A stretch of DNA of 41,703 nucleotides, from assembly GCA_018661505.1 (NCBI GenBank), contig JABJIE010000081.1, positions 1 through 41,703 on the forward strand, read 5' to 3'. The notes beneath the pieces were generated by a model. The model ran no database searches, was not told the DNA's origin, and saw only the letters and a program-made list of their open reading frames with translations. Made by a program: the position numbers and the translations under genes. The stretch is from Lentimicrobiaceae bacterium (lineage in GTDB: Bacteria; Bacteroidota; Bacteroidia; Bacteroidales; F082). Of this stretch, positions 1 to 8,723 are shown in pieces (the first letter of the stretch is position 1; each line of letters opens with the position of its first letter).

Positions 1-207
1 ATTTTTAATTTTTTTGTGAATATAATAAAAAAATTTTCTGTTTTTTCCCAATCGTTTTATTGATTCGTATAATTCTTAGCTGTCAGCACATGCAGCAGAT
101 TCAATAGTCTTAATTTTCAGAAAGAAATTTGATTTTTCAACAATTTGAAAAAAAGGGGATGATAATTTCGAACTATCCTACCAATTATAAGCCTCTACAG
201 AAAATCT
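1..207. other. AT-rich left edge, no gene seen
   Basis: This stretch at the window edge is very AT-rich with many stop codons in all frames. I see no convincing coding frame, hairpin or promoter box. It lies downstream of the minus-strand genes that follow. Confidence 0.5.
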
Positions 208-324
208 TTATTTCTTATTCTTATAAACCGACACAAACCAGAGAACACCTATTCCCACAAAGAATATTCCTAATCCACCTAAGATGTAAAACAAAATTTG
301 GATTGCGATTAATACATTTTCCAT
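208..324 (-). CDS. 38-aa single-span membrane peptide
   Basis: An ATG-started frame of 38 codons ends in TAA. The peptide starts MENVLIAIQILF, continues with a Gly-rich hydrophobic stretch (residues about 4 to 33) and ends in the basic tail YKNKK, as expected of one transmembrane helix with a positive cytoplasmic end. It begins about 20 bases after the stop of the FMN-reductase-like gene on the same strand, so the two could share a transcript. There is no Shine-Dalgarno sequence, which is usual in this phylum. I do not recognise a family. The opposite strand is also open here, but its translation is not protein-like. The call rests on composition and context only. Confidence 0.45.
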   Translation of the reverse strand: MENVLIAIQILFYILGGLGIFFVGIGVLWFVSVYKNKK

Positions 325-344
325 TTCAATTAATTTTTACTCAT

Positions 345-845
345 TTACTTTAGTTTTTTTGAAAAATCTTTAATTAATTCTAAAACTGAATTTGATGGAT
401 CATTTTCCTCAACCCAAGTATGAAGATGTCCAAAATAATACATCCCAAGATATTCAGCACTTTTTTCAAAAGGAATGAAGAAGCCGTCATTATCAAAACT
501 GTCAGAACCACAGCTTATTGCCGCCATATTTTTTCCATGAAGTTTACGACCTATTTCCTTGTCTATATTTAAGCAATCAGTTATTCTATCAAAAAATGTT
601 TTCATGATACCGCTCATTGAATACCAATAAACTGGCGTAGCAAATATTATTAAATCATACTCTACAATTTTTTCAATTGTTGTCAAAAAATCGTCATTCT
701 GATTTCTGTTCTTATAGTCATACTGACGAATATCACACTCACTTAAATCGATAAAATCACATTCTAAGTGGCTTTGTAAAAATTGAACAATTTTATTTGT
801 ATTACCATTACTTCTCGAGCTACCTTGAACTATTATTCTTTTCAT
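345..845 (-). CDS. NADPH-dependent FMN reductase / flavodoxin-fold protein
   Basis: The 166-aa protein has the flavodoxin-like fold of NAD(P)H-dependent FMN reductases and iron-sulfur flavoproteins. The phosphate-binding loop GSSRSNGNTN lies at residues 8-17 and the second FMN loop, P-V-Y-W-Y-S-M-S-G, begins at residue 71. It is followed by the helix M-K-T-F-F-D-R common in this family. No signal peptide is seen, so it should be a soluble cytoplasmic flavoprotein reducing a small molecule or FMN with NAD(P)H. The substrate cannot be read from the sequence. It stands alone about 140 bases downstream of the GMC oxidoreductase on the same strand and may be followed in its transcript by a 38-aa membrane peptide. 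Confidence 0.8.
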   Translation of the reverse strand: MKRIIVQGSSRSNGNTNKIVQFLQSHLECDFIDLSECDIRQYDYKNRNQNDDFLTTIEKIVEYDLIIFATPVYWYSMSGIMKTFFDRITDCLNIDKEIGRKLHGKNMAAISCGSDSFDNDGFFIPFEKSAEYLGMYYFGHLHTWVEENDPSNSVLELIKDFSKKLK

Positions 846-988
846 TTTTTAGTATTGTACTCATTAGTTAATGCGTTCCTGTTTTTTAGCCTACAACGGT
901 TAATGTAAAAAGTCGTTCTAATACTATTTACATAGTGTTAGCATCTTTTATTTTCCTAAAATTACCGCCAACGGAAAAACCTTAATCT

Positions 989-2563
989 TCACTGTCTTGA
1001 TGTGCTGGTTTTATTTCCGATTTTTGCCATTGCCCTCTCCGCAATTGCTGTTATAGTCAATGATGGGTTTACGCCCGGGTTTGATGAAATTACCGACCCA
1101 TCAGCAATATACATGTTTTGATAGCCAAAAACGGCATTATTTTTATCTATTACACCTGTTGAAATATCTTTACCCATAACAGCACCACCAAGTATATGTG
1201 CTGTAGAAGGAATACCCGCAAGCGTTTCCAAGGCAAAAGAAGTTTTTTTACCATTAATAATTTGTCCATATTTCTTTGCCAAAGCAATTGATTCTGGAAT
1301 AAAAGGGCTAGGCTTTCCCCCATTATTAACACTAGAAACCATGGCCCCAAAGAAATTTCGCCTAAATTTTAGTGTACTATCCAGGGTTTGCATAAACAAT
1401 AACACAACAGTGCTTTTTGCCCAATTATTTACACAGTAAACTTTAAAATAGCTTAGCGGGGACTTAATTAGGGCCACAAACATTTTAAAAATTCTAACCA
1501 TTGGATTGTTTCCCGACGCATAGGGGAGGTGAAGTAACTTCCAAAATCCAGATCCTTCGGAATATCTCACCACCTCCAGATGACTATTATCATCTGTGTG
1601 TAATATACTACCTATGGCAACTCCCTTGGCAACGTTTTTATTTTTATCCAAACTAGAAATGCTAATAAGCGTTTCATTATTAGTTCTAATATCCATCCCT
1701 AATCTATTGGAGAGATTAGGTAACGAATGAAGTTTTAATTTTAACAGCAATTTTATTGTTCCAAGTACACCACCAGAAAAAACAACCCCTTTGGTCCTAA
1801 ATACTGTCTTTTTCTTAAATAACTTCGTGCTTGATTTTATGGAAACAACATATCCTTCAGCTCCATCGCCGCTTTTTATGGGAACAACATTAAAAACCTC
1901 ATTTTCTGCCATTATTTTAGCCCCATTCTTTTGAGCCAAATAAAGATAATTTTTATCCAGGGAATTTTTAGAATTATTACGGCATCCAGTCATACATCCA
2001 CCGCAATAATTACACCCAGTTCTATCAGGGCCGAGACCATTAAAGTATGGATCTTTTGTGGGGATCTTTTGATCACCAAAGTATACAGCTACATTGGTAT
2101 GCTCAAACTTATGTTTTATACCTAACTCATCTGATAGAGTTCGGAGCTCCAAATCCCCATCAAATAGTTTTTCATTTCGTGTTGCCCCCAACATTTTTAG
2201 AGCAATTTTATAGTATGGAGCCAGTTCTTGTTCCCAGTTACCCAAACTACTCCAGCTCCCAGTGTTGAAGAAATAAGATAGGGGTATTGGTAGTGTGTTA
2301 GCATAAACCAAAGAGCCCCCACCAACACCAGTACCGCTAACAATAGCAACATGGCGAAAAATTGTAATCTTCATTATACCGAACCATCTTAAGAAAGGTA
2401 TCCAAAGCCACTTTCTCAAATTCCAATTGGTTTTTGGGAAATCTTGTGCTCCAAACCACCGACCCTTTTCTACTACCAATACCTTATACCCTTTTTCCGA
2501 TAAACGTAAAGCACTTACTGAACCACCAAAACCACTTCCTACTATTATGTAGTCAAAGTCCAT
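989..2563 (-). CDS. GMC-family FAD oxidoreductase (cholesterol-oxidase-like)
   Basis: This is a 524-aa glucose-methanol-choline oxidoreductase. The N-terminal dinucleotide-binding motif GSGFGG is at residues 9-14, the FAD motif T-G-V-G-G-G-S-L-V-Y-A-N at about 78-89, and the C-terminal block D-G-S-V...N-P-G-V-N-P-S-L-T-I-T-A near residues 490-510 completes the family signature. It resembles cholesterol oxidase-type members more than choline dehydrogenase. Four cysteines at 184, 187, 190 and 194 form C-x2-C-x2-C-x3-C. There is no signal peptide, so a cytoplasmic flavoenzyme acting on an alcohol or sterol-like substrate is likely; the substrate is unknown. It starts only 55 bases after gadB with no promoter box seen, so it probably belongs to the gad transcript. 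Confidence 0.85.
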   Translation of the reverse strand: MDFDYIIVGSGFGGSVSALRLSEKGYKVLVVEKGRWFGAQDFPKTNWNLRKWLWIPFLRWFGIMKITIFRHVAIVSGTGVGGGSLVYANTLPIPLSYFFNTGSWSSLGNWEQELAPYYKIALKMLGATRNEKLFDGDLELRTLSDELGIKHKFEHTNVAVYFGDQKIPTKDPYFNGLGPDRTGCNYCGGCMTGCRNNSKNSLDKNYLYLAQKNGAKIMAENEVFNVVPIKSGDGAEGYVVSIKSSTKLFKKKTVFRTKGVVFSGGVLGTIKLLLKLKLHSLPNLSNRLGMDIRTNNETLISISSLDKNKNVAKGVAIGSILHTDDNSHLEVVRYSEGSGFWKLLHLPYASGNNPMVRIFKMFVALIKSPLSYFKVYCVNNWAKSTVVLLFMQTLDSTLKFRRNFFGAMVSSVNNGGKPSPFIPESIALAKKYGQIINGKKTSFALETLAGIPSTAHILGGAVMGKDISTGVIDKNNAVFGYQNMYIADGSVISSNPGVNPSLTITAIAERAMAKIGNKTSTSRQ

Positions 2564-2618
2564 ATATAAGTATGATTACATGAATTTTTGTAGAGATACA
2601 ATCCCTAACATTAAAATA

Positions 2619-3998
2619 CTAATGTCTAAAGCCCCCACCCTCATCTTCGGTAAGTTGTGTTTTTGCTTCATGCTTTTTGAAATGCTCAAGGCTTCTTTTC
2701 ACATCAGCAACAAAAAGGTCTCCAAGGTCGCGGCTAATTCCATGCCTAACCAATACTCTCATTACCACCACATCTTTAAGATTTGAAGGTAGAGAATATG
2801 CCGCCGCCTGCCAACCCCTGGTTCTTAGTCTGTCCGAAAGGTCAAAAAGGTTAAACTGTTTATCATATCCCTTTTTCATTTGCCATACCACGGCAGGGAT
2901 CCCTCCTTTTCCGTTGTAGATTATCTCGAAAGGCCCCAGTTTATCAATTTGATCTCCTATGTAAGCAGCTGTATCATAGCAAGCATCATGAATTTTCTTA
3001 TAGCCCTCTTTACCAAGCCTAAGGAAATTATAGTACTGAGAAATTACTTGACCACCCGGTCTTGAAAAATTAAGAGCAAACACCTCCATTTTACCTCCTA
3101 GATAGTTTACTGAAAAAATCAAATCCTCTGGTAGATCTTCTCTACTTCTCCAAACTGCCCATCCCACACCAAGAGGTGATAATCCAAACTTATGCCCAGA
3201 TGCATTTATTGACTTTACCCTCGGAAGTCTAAAATCCCATTCCAGTTCGGGCTCAGTAAATGGGGCTAAAAATCCTCCACTAGCTCCATCAACATGTATT
3301 GGTATATCAAGTCCCGTATCTTTTTGTAGTTTGTCCAGGGCATCTGATATTTCTTTAACTGGCTCATACTGTCCTGTGAAGGTAACACCAAGTGTTGGCA
3401 CAACTGCAATTGTGTTTTCATCACATCTACTGATAACCTCTTGTGCATTTAAAATAATCCTATCCTTTTCCATGGGCACCTCTCTAAGCTCAATATCCCA
3501 ATATCGAGCAAATTTATGCCAACATATTTGTACAGGACCACAAATCATATTTGGTTTATCACAAGATTTACCTTGGAGTTTCATTTTCTCCCGCCATTTC
3601 CATTTCAAAGCCATACCACAAAGCATTGCTGCTTCACTGGAACCTATTGTGGAGCAGCCAATGGTGGTGGTTGCATCCGGAGCGTTCCATAGATCAGCCA
3701 GCATATGAACACATCTTTCTTCTATTGCTGCTGTTTGAGGATACTCATCCCTGTCTATCATGTTTTTATCAATAGATTCATCCATTAATTTATGAATTTC
3801 CTCATCAAGCCAGGTTGAACAAAATGTTGCAAGGTTTTGTCGTGCATTTCCATCTAGCATTATTTCATCATGTACTAATTGGTAGGCACCAATGGCTTCT
3901 TGTTCTTCTTGTGGGAATTTGGTTTTTGATAACCCTTTTTTTAATTCACTAGACGCATAAACATCATCTAATAAATTATTTTTTTCGTGTAATGGCAT
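2619..3998 (-). CDS. gadB: Glutamate decarboxylase
   Basis: The 459-aa PLP enzyme converts glutamate to GABA and CO2, consuming a cytoplasmic proton. PLP-site motifs are clear: H-V-D-G-A-S with Asp237, and [11 protein letters not shown] with the Schiff-base lysine at position 270. Length and alignment match bacterial GadB throughout (E. coli enzyme 466 aa). The chain ends G-G-G-F-R-H. In E. coli GadB a near-terminal His465 blocks the active site at neutral pH, so the terminal His459 may play that part here (inference). It lies 87 bases downstream of the antiporter gene and 55 bases upstream of a GMC oxidoreductase, all on one strand, which indicates an acid-resistance operon. Confidence 0.95.
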   Translation of the reverse strand: MPLHEKNNLLDDVYASSELKKGLSKTKFPQEEQEAIGAYQLVHDEIMLDGNARQNLATFCSTWLDEEIHKLMDESIDKNMIDRDEYPQTAAIEERCVHMLADLWNAPDATTTIGCSTIGSSEAAMLCGMALKWKWREKMKLQGKSCDKPNMICGPVQICWHKFARYWDIELREVPMEKDRIILNAQEVISRCDENTIAVVPTLGVTFTGQYEPVKEISDALDKLQKDTGLDIPIHVDGASGGFLAPFTEPELEWDFRLPRVKSINASGHKFGLSPLGVGWAVWRSREDLPEDLIFSVNYLGGKMEVFALNFSRPGGQVISQYYNFLRLGKEGYKKIHDACYDTAAYIGDQIDKLGPFEIIYNGKGGIPAVVWQMKKGYDKQFNLFDLSDRLRTRGWQAAAYSLPSNLKDVVVMRVLVRHGISRDLGDLFVADVKRSLEHFKKHEAKTQLTEDEGGGFRH

Positions 3999-4085
3999 AG
4001 TAAATATATTTTTTCATGGTTTAAATATTAAAATAATTCAGATGGTATTTTTACAACAAAACACCATAAAGTCAAATAGTATTAA

Positions 4086-5507
4086 TTATTTTTCGGTTTC
4101 TTTTTTCCACCCTGGTTTTTTCATCATGTTTATTATAATCGGAGTTATCACAAATACAATCACCCCGCAAATCAAAAATGTAACATAAAATACCGGGCTT
4201 CCAACGGCCAGTTCTTCGGGCGGAAAAAACCCGATAAAAAAAGCAAAAATAACTGCCATAAGACCTATTCCTGAAACTAGCCACATGCCAAAATTTCCCC
4301 AAGGCAGCTTAAATGCTCTTGGCACATCGGGATGTGAATAACGAAGCTTAATTGCTGAAATAAAAAGGAGAAAGTACATAATAAGATATGGAGCAACAGT
4401 AAGAATTGATAAAATAAAAAAGGCACTACTTACCGATGGCATAATTAAAAATATAAATGAAGTCAAAGTTACTATCAATCCTTGTATGATAAGTATGTTT
4501 TGCTGAACACCATTTTTATTAATTTTAGCCATTAAAGGTGGAAGATCGCCATCATTAGCAGTTGCTAATAAACCCTTACTTGGCCCAACAATCCATGCAA
4601 GCACTCCGCCTACTGATCCAAAGGCTATTAATAAACCCATAACAGGTAATAACCAACCAACACTAAACTTACTCAATAAATAACCAAGGCCTTGCATTAT
4701 TCCTTCGTTTAGGTTTATTTCTTCTGCTGGCATCACAGAGGCAATTGACAAAGAGCCCAATGAGAATACAATTATGATAATAAACATTGCTGTAAAAATT
4801 GCTGAAGGAAACTCCCTTGATGGTTTTTTTAGTTCTGTTACATGTACAGCGCCAACCTCCATCCCTGCAAATAATAATACAATACCCGCAAGAAAAGCAA
4901 GACTGTTAAAGGTTGAAAAATCAGGCAATATGTTTATTGATTGTCCAACCTTCAAAAACTCAACACTATTCCCCGTTGAAACCCATAGGATTCCTAATAT
5001 TATAATTAAAAGCCCCGGTAGGAGAGTGCCAAAAATAACGCCATAAGCCGCTATTTTACCTGCAATTTTAAGACCCTTAAAACTTGCCAGGGTAGCTCCC
5101 CAGTACACCACAAGGATTACAATAAAGTTAAAATACTTATTGGTTGCCAATGTCTCATCAATAAAAAGATATGATAAGGCTCCGGCAGCAAACGAAAGTA
5201 CAGTTGGATACCAAATCACGTTTTGTAGCCATTGTAGCCATATGGCTACAAATCCGGCTCTTGTTCCCAGGGCTTCTTTTACCCACCTATAAACACCACC
5301 AGATTTTGGCCATCCAGTGGCTAGTTCAGCTGACACAAGAGAAACTGGTAGTAAAAACAGAACAGAGGAAAATAATATGTAAAAGATCATAGAAAGACCT
5401 TCTTTTGCTATCATGGGCAAACCCCTTAAGCTCATAACGGTCGCTACATTTAGCATGACCAACCCAAATACACTAATAAAGTGCTTTTTGTTAATATTAC
5501 CTTTCAT
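4086..5507 (-). CDS. gadC: GadC-like glutamate:GABA antiporter, APC superfamily
   Basis: This 473-aa inner-membrane permease has about twelve hydrophobic segments and the amino acid-polyamine-organocation pattern. Visible marks include A-T-G-W-P-K-S-G-G-V-Y-R-W-V near residue 65, N-L-N-E-G-I-M-Q-G and W-I-V-G-P-S-K-G-L in the central third, and H-P-D-V-P-R-A-F before TM11. The last two blocks align with E. coli GadC. It should exchange external glutamate for internal GABA, working with GadB encoded next. The protein ends a few residues after the last membrane segment (K-K-P-G-W-K-K-E-T-E-K), so the C-terminal plug that closes E. coli GadC (511 aa) above pH 6.5 is absent. Another amino acid exchange is possible, but the gadB neighbour favours this one. 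Confidence 0.85.
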   Translation of the reverse strand: MKGNINKKHFISVFGLVMLNVATVMSLRGLPMIAKEGLSMIFYILFSSVLFLLPVSLVSAELATGWPKSGGVYRWVKEALGTRAGFVAIWLQWLQNVIWYPTVLSFAAGALSYLFIDETLATNKYFNFIVILVVYWGATLASFKGLKIAGKIAAYGVIFGTLLPGLLIIILGILWVSTGNSVEFLKVGQSINILPDFSTFNSLAFLAGIVLLFAGMEVGAVHVTELKKPSREFPSAIFTAMFIIIIVFSLGSLSIASVMPAEEINLNEGIMQGLGYLLSKFSVGWLLPVMGLLIAFGSVGGVLAWIVGPSKGLLATANDGDLPPLMAKINKNGVQQNILIIQGLIVTLTSFIFLIMPSVSSAFFILSILTVAPYLIMYFLLFISAIKLRYSHPDVPRAFKLPWGNFGMWLVSGIGLMAVIFAFFIGFFPPEELAVGSPVFYVTFLICGVIVFVITPIIINMMKKPGWKKETEK

Positions 5508-5602
5508 ATTTTTTGACTTTATTAATAAATCAGATGTTTATAAACAGTTCAAAAACCTTTTGGAATACTTATTATTTGTAAACAAACCAGCTATAGTTTA
5601 AT

Positions 5603-5610
5603 CAAAGCTA
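5603..5610 (-). promoter_or_regulatory. Possible TAnnTTTG -7 box for gadC-gadB-GMC
   Basis: Read on the minus strand this is TAGCTTTG, a match to the Bacteroidota sigma-A -7 box, about 96 bases upstream of the gadC start. No convincing TTTG -33 box is found at the usual spacing, so this is only a candidate. Confidence 0.3.
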
Positions 5611-5757
5611 AAAGTAGTTAAAAAATAATACTTGATAACTACCACTCAATCAGCAGACAATGACTATACCGCTATTATTAACAACCGTTATTTTATGTTA
5701 TAAGGTATAAAGTGCGTCCGGCATCATTAATGCTTGAGTTTATTGCACCAATTGTCC

Positions 5758-7032
5758 TTACGGAGAGTCTTTAGTGCCCATGGTTTCTTTTAAGAAAAAC
5801 AAACATACAAGAGATACAGCTGCTGCTACAACCAGATACCAAGCTGGAGCCATTGGGTTGTTGGTTATTTGAATTAGGTATGTAGCAACAAGGGGTGTTG
5901 TTCCTCCAAATACAGCAAGAGCAGCGTTATATGAAAATGACAAAGCGCTAACGCGTATGTTGGAATCAAAACTTTCACTCAAAAATGCTGGTATAGACCC
6001 TTGTAAAAATGATGTAATAAAAGCCATGGCTGCAACGGCAATAAACACCGAAAAGATATTACCTGATGTTATTAGTAAAAACATAGGATATGAAAATAAT
6101 AAGTAGCCAATAATACCTATGGCAAGAACTTTTTTGCGGCCTATTTTGTCCGTAAGGTTACCAGTAATTAATATAAGTCCGAGAAGAAGTATCAAGGCAA
6201 TTGTATTTATCTCAAGAGATTTTGATAACGCTATACCAACCTCAGTATTTTCATAAGTTGGTAAATAAATAAATGGCATATAAAAAGACACAGAGAACAC
6301 CCATAATAGACCAAAAATCAACAACATTTTTTTATAGTGATACTTTAAAGCAATTAACATGGGATGTTTTGGAATATGACCCGATTCCTTATTTTTTATG
6401 AAGGCCTGGGACTCTGTTATTTTTTCTCTCAATTTATATATTCCCAGCCCCATAACAATAGAAAGAAGGAATGGAATGCGCCACCCCCACGCGCTAATTT
6501 GTTCAGGGGTAAAAACATTTTCAACAATTGCTCCAATTGCTGATCCAACTAAAATCCCACCAATTACACTTACGGTAGACCATGAGGTATAAAAACCTCT
6601 TCTATTAGATGGTGCCATTTCTGATACAAATGTTATGGAGGTTGTAAACTCCCCTCCGACAGAAATACCTTGTATAAGCCTCAATATGGTCAATAATATT
6701 GGGGCCATAATTCCTACGCTTGCATGTGTTGGCAGTAAGCCAAGCAAGCTAGTGGCTATAATCATTACTAAAACTGATAACAATAGAGCTTTTTTTCTTC
6801 CGAGCTTATCACCAATACGCCCAAATATAAGGGCTCCAATAGGCCTCATTACATAGCCTGCGGCGAAAACACCAAATACAGATATTAAAGCAGCAGTCTT
6901 GTCTTCAGTTGGGAAAAATAAGGGGGCAAGTACCTTAGCAAAATAGCCATAAACAGCAAAATCATACCACTCCATGGCATTACCTAATGATCCTGATAGC
7001 ATAGACCTGAAATCCGAGAAAGTTTTTTTCAT
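5758..7032 (-). CDS. MFS transporter, metabolite:H+ symporter (MHS/ProP-like) family
   Basis: A 12-helix major facilitator of the MHS subfamily, which moves organic acids, betaines or similar solutes with protons. The N-terminus F-R-S-M-L-S-G-S-L-G-N-A-M-E-W-Y-D-F is a hallmark of that group. The MFS loop motif G-R-I-G-D-K-L-G-R-K-K occurs between TM2 and TM3 and its echo N-L-T-D-K-I-G-R-K-K between TM8 and TM9. The frame is open to an ATG at 7089, but the family N-terminus starts at the ATG ending at 7032, giving 424 aa; the extra 19 residues are Tyr/Asn-rich and not family-like. The substrate cannot be told. It precedes gadC by 250 bases on the same strand but probably has its own promoter. 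Confidence 0.88.
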   Translation of the reverse strand: MKKTFSDFRSMLSGSLGNAMEWYDFAVYGYFAKVLAPLFFPTEDKTAALISVFGVFAAGYVMRPIGALIFGRIGDKLGRKKALLLSVLVMIIATSLLGLLPTHASVGIMAPILLTILRLIQGISVGGEFTTSITFVSEMAPSNRRGFYTSWSTVSVIGGILVGSAIGAIVENVFTPEQISAWGWRIPFLLSIVMGLGIYKLREKITESQAFIKNKESGHIPKHPMLIALKYHYKKMLLIFGLLWVFSVSFYMPFIYLPTYENTEVGIALSKSLEINTIALILLLGLILITGNLTDKIGRKKVLAIGIIGYLLFSYPMFLLITSGNIFSVFIAVAAMAFITSFLQGSIPAFLSESFDSNIRVSALSFSYNAALAVFGGTTPLVATYLIQITNNPMAPAWYLVVAAAVSLVCLFFLKETMGTKDSP

Positions 7033-7264
7033 TTTCTGATTTTTTAGATATTGATAAATAAATAATTTATAATAATAATTTATTGGCAATAAGGATGTAA
7101 AAAGGGGTGTTCTTAATCATGGATAAATCAATTGTGATTTGATTTATAAAAATATCGAAATATTGAATACAAATAACAATTAACAAGAAAATTTACACAC
7201 TAAATGATTAAAACATGGACTTTTGAATTAACACAAGTAACACTGAAAAACATCTTGATATTAA

Positions 7265-8104
7265 TTAATATTCCCATTGGTTATACTCTATTAGTACCGG
7301 AAGGTGGTCAGAAACGCATAACCCATTATTTCTTTTGGCATTTATGTGCATATATAATTTAACACTAAGATTTTTCGAAAAAACATAATCTATACGCTTG
7401 ATTGGGATTACTGTTGGATCAAAACCGTTGAAAGTGCCCTTAGGACCGTGTATGGGTTTATTTTTTGATTTTATTGGAAGGTCCAAATTATTAGCTAATA
7501 TTTTAATTGGCTTTTCCTCAGGCAACGAATTAAAATCTCCCATTATAATTAGGCATGAGTCCGATATTCCAAGATTTTTAAATGTATTTAGTAAAAGTTT
7601 AGATGAATTTTTGCGCGATTTTTTACCAATATGATCATAATGAGTGTTAAACACATATATATTTTTGCCTGTATTATTGTCGATAAAATGTCCATATGTG
7701 CATATTCTTAGCATTTGAGCATCCCATCCTATTGATATCTTGTCTGGTGTTTTTGACAACCAGAACGTGATTTCGTGCACAAGGGAAAACCTAGTTGAAT
7801 CATAAAATATAGCTGTATACTCACCCTTCTGCCTTCCATCGTCTCTACCAACACCAATATATTGGTAACCCCGCATATTTTCATCAATATACTCTAGCTG
7901 GTTAATTAACCCTTCTTGTATTCCAAAAAAACTTGGTTTATAATTTTTTAAAACTGATACAACATCTGCTTTTCTCTCACTCCATTGATTTAGATTGTCG
8001 TTAGGGTTATCGAATCTAATATTAAATGACATGGCCGATAAATCCTGAGCAGATGTTTGCTGACAAATCATTAAAACCAACAAACCAAAGACATGTTTTT
8101 TCAT
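7265..8104 (-). CDS. Secreted endonuclease/exonuclease/phosphatase-family protein
   Basis: The 279-aa protein starts with a signal peptide (M-K-K-H-V-F-G-L-L-V-L-M-I, cleavage probably after T-S-A at about residue 19). The mature part carries the DNase I-like metal-phosphohydrolase motifs in order: F-N-I-R-F near residue 28, G-I-Q-E-G near 61, N-T-H-Y-D near 153, G-D-F-N-S near 191, R-I-D-Y-V near 237 and S-D-H-L-P-V at the end. All catalytic positions of the fold (Asn, Glu, Asp/Asn, His) look intact. The substrate may be a nucleic acid, a phosphoester lipid or a sugar phosphate; the family does not decide this. It is a single gene, with the oppositely oriented 142-aa membrane protein upstream. 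Confidence 0.85.
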   Translation of the reverse strand: MKKHVFGLLVLMICQQTSAQDLSAMSFNIRFDNPNDNLNQWSERKADVVSVLKNYKPSFFGIQEGLINQLEYIDENMRGYQYIGVGRDDGRQKGEYTAIFYDSTRFSLVHEITFWLSKTPDKISIGWDAQMLRICTYGHFIDNNTGKNIYVFNTHYDHIGKKSRKNSSKLLLNTFKNLGISDSCLIIMGDFNSLPEEKPIKILANNLDLPIKSKNKPIHGPKGTFNGFDPTVIPIKRIDYVFSKNLSVKLYMHINAKRNNGLCVSDHLPVLIEYNQWEY

Positions 8105-8139
8105 AATAACATTAATATTATTTTTCTTCTTTTAAATAT

Positions 8140-8147
8140 TATATTTG
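8140..8147 (+). promoter_or_regulatory. TAnnTTTG -7 box upstream of the 142-aa membrane protein gene
   Basis: The sequence TATATTTG matches the Bacteroidota -7 consensus and is followed by CCCCC. The next gene on this strand starts 138 bases later, so the leader would be about 130 bases. A -33 box is not obvious. Confidence 0.35.
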
Positions 8148-8285
8148 CCCCCGAAGACTTAAAAATCGCAAGAAATCGAAATCCTTTAATTATGAAGCAA
8201 TCACAAATTTAACCAAATTGACTTTTGTGGATTAACGAAATTATAAAGAGCGATTTAATAACAATTATAAAAAACACGAAAAATT

Positions 8286-8714
8286 ATGTATGAAATATTA
8301 AAACACGCACATTCAGGCATTATGTGGCTGGTATTAGTAATGATATCCCTAGGGATTATTGTTACTTTATTGAAATATGTTAAAAAGGAAGAATCAGCTT
8401 CACCAGGGTGGTATAAGTTTTATAAATATACCAAGCACCTAATGTACTTGCAATTATTGATCGGTATCGTTTTACTTTTCATAAGCCCCATGGTAAATTA
8501 TGGTAAGGGAATGATGAAAAATGAGGCCTTAAGATTTTATGGTCTGGAACACCCTTTGATGATGTTGATAGCCGTTGCAATCGTATCCATAGGTTTATAT
8601 AGAGGCAGGAAAAAAAGTACAGAGGTAAAGAAAAACTTAACCATATTCCTATACCTTGTGGCAGGCCTTGCTGTTATGCTTTCAATGATTCCATGGGATG
8701 TAGTAATTGCATAA
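8286..8714 (+). CDS. Small four-helix membrane protein, cytochrome b-like
   Basis: The 142-aa protein is almost entirely hydrophobic, with four predicted membrane segments (about residues 12-29, 50-66, 89-106, 119-136) separated by short basic loops. Histidines lie at positions 7 and 9, in H-A-H-S-G, and in E-H-P-L-M-M just before TM3, which could ligate haem or metal. Similar short proteins in Bacteroidota genomes are often labelled cytochrome b or hypothetical; haem binding is not shown here. Convergent with the SBBP propeller gene, whose stop lies nine bases away. Confidence 0.7.
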   Translation: MYEILKHAHSGIMWLVLVMISLGIIVTLLKYVKKEESASPGWYKFYKYTKHLMYLQLLIGIVLLFISPMVNYGKGMMKNEALRFYGLEHPLMMLIAVAIVSIGLYRGRKKSTEVKKNLTIFLYLVAGLAVMLSMIPWDVVIA

Positions 8715-8723
8715 CACAATAGT

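Noticed and set aside
129-353. 74-codon plus-strand frame at the left edge
   Set aside because: It runs antisense to the 38-aa membrane peptide and gives a translation rich in Phe, Ile and Pro without any protein-like pattern.
918-941. Hairpin CTAATACTA-tttaca-TAGTGTTAG as terminator of the gad operon
   Set aside because: The stem is AT-rich with a G-U pair, and on the minus strand the T-run comes about eight bases late; too weak to call.
4072-4302. Second minus-strand frame at the end of gadC as a frameshifted tail
   Set aside because: It is a shadow of the real frame, which is intact to its stop; the short C-terminus of GadC is not due to a frameshift visible here.
7033-7089. Longer N-terminus for the MHS transporter
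   Set aside because: The extra 19 residues are Tyr/Asn/Lys-rich and precede the well-known family N-terminus; the ATG ending at 7,032 fits better.
989-7089. gad block as a recent foreign island
   Set aside because: Base composition looks like that of its neighbours, with no integrase, tRNA end or flanking repeats.
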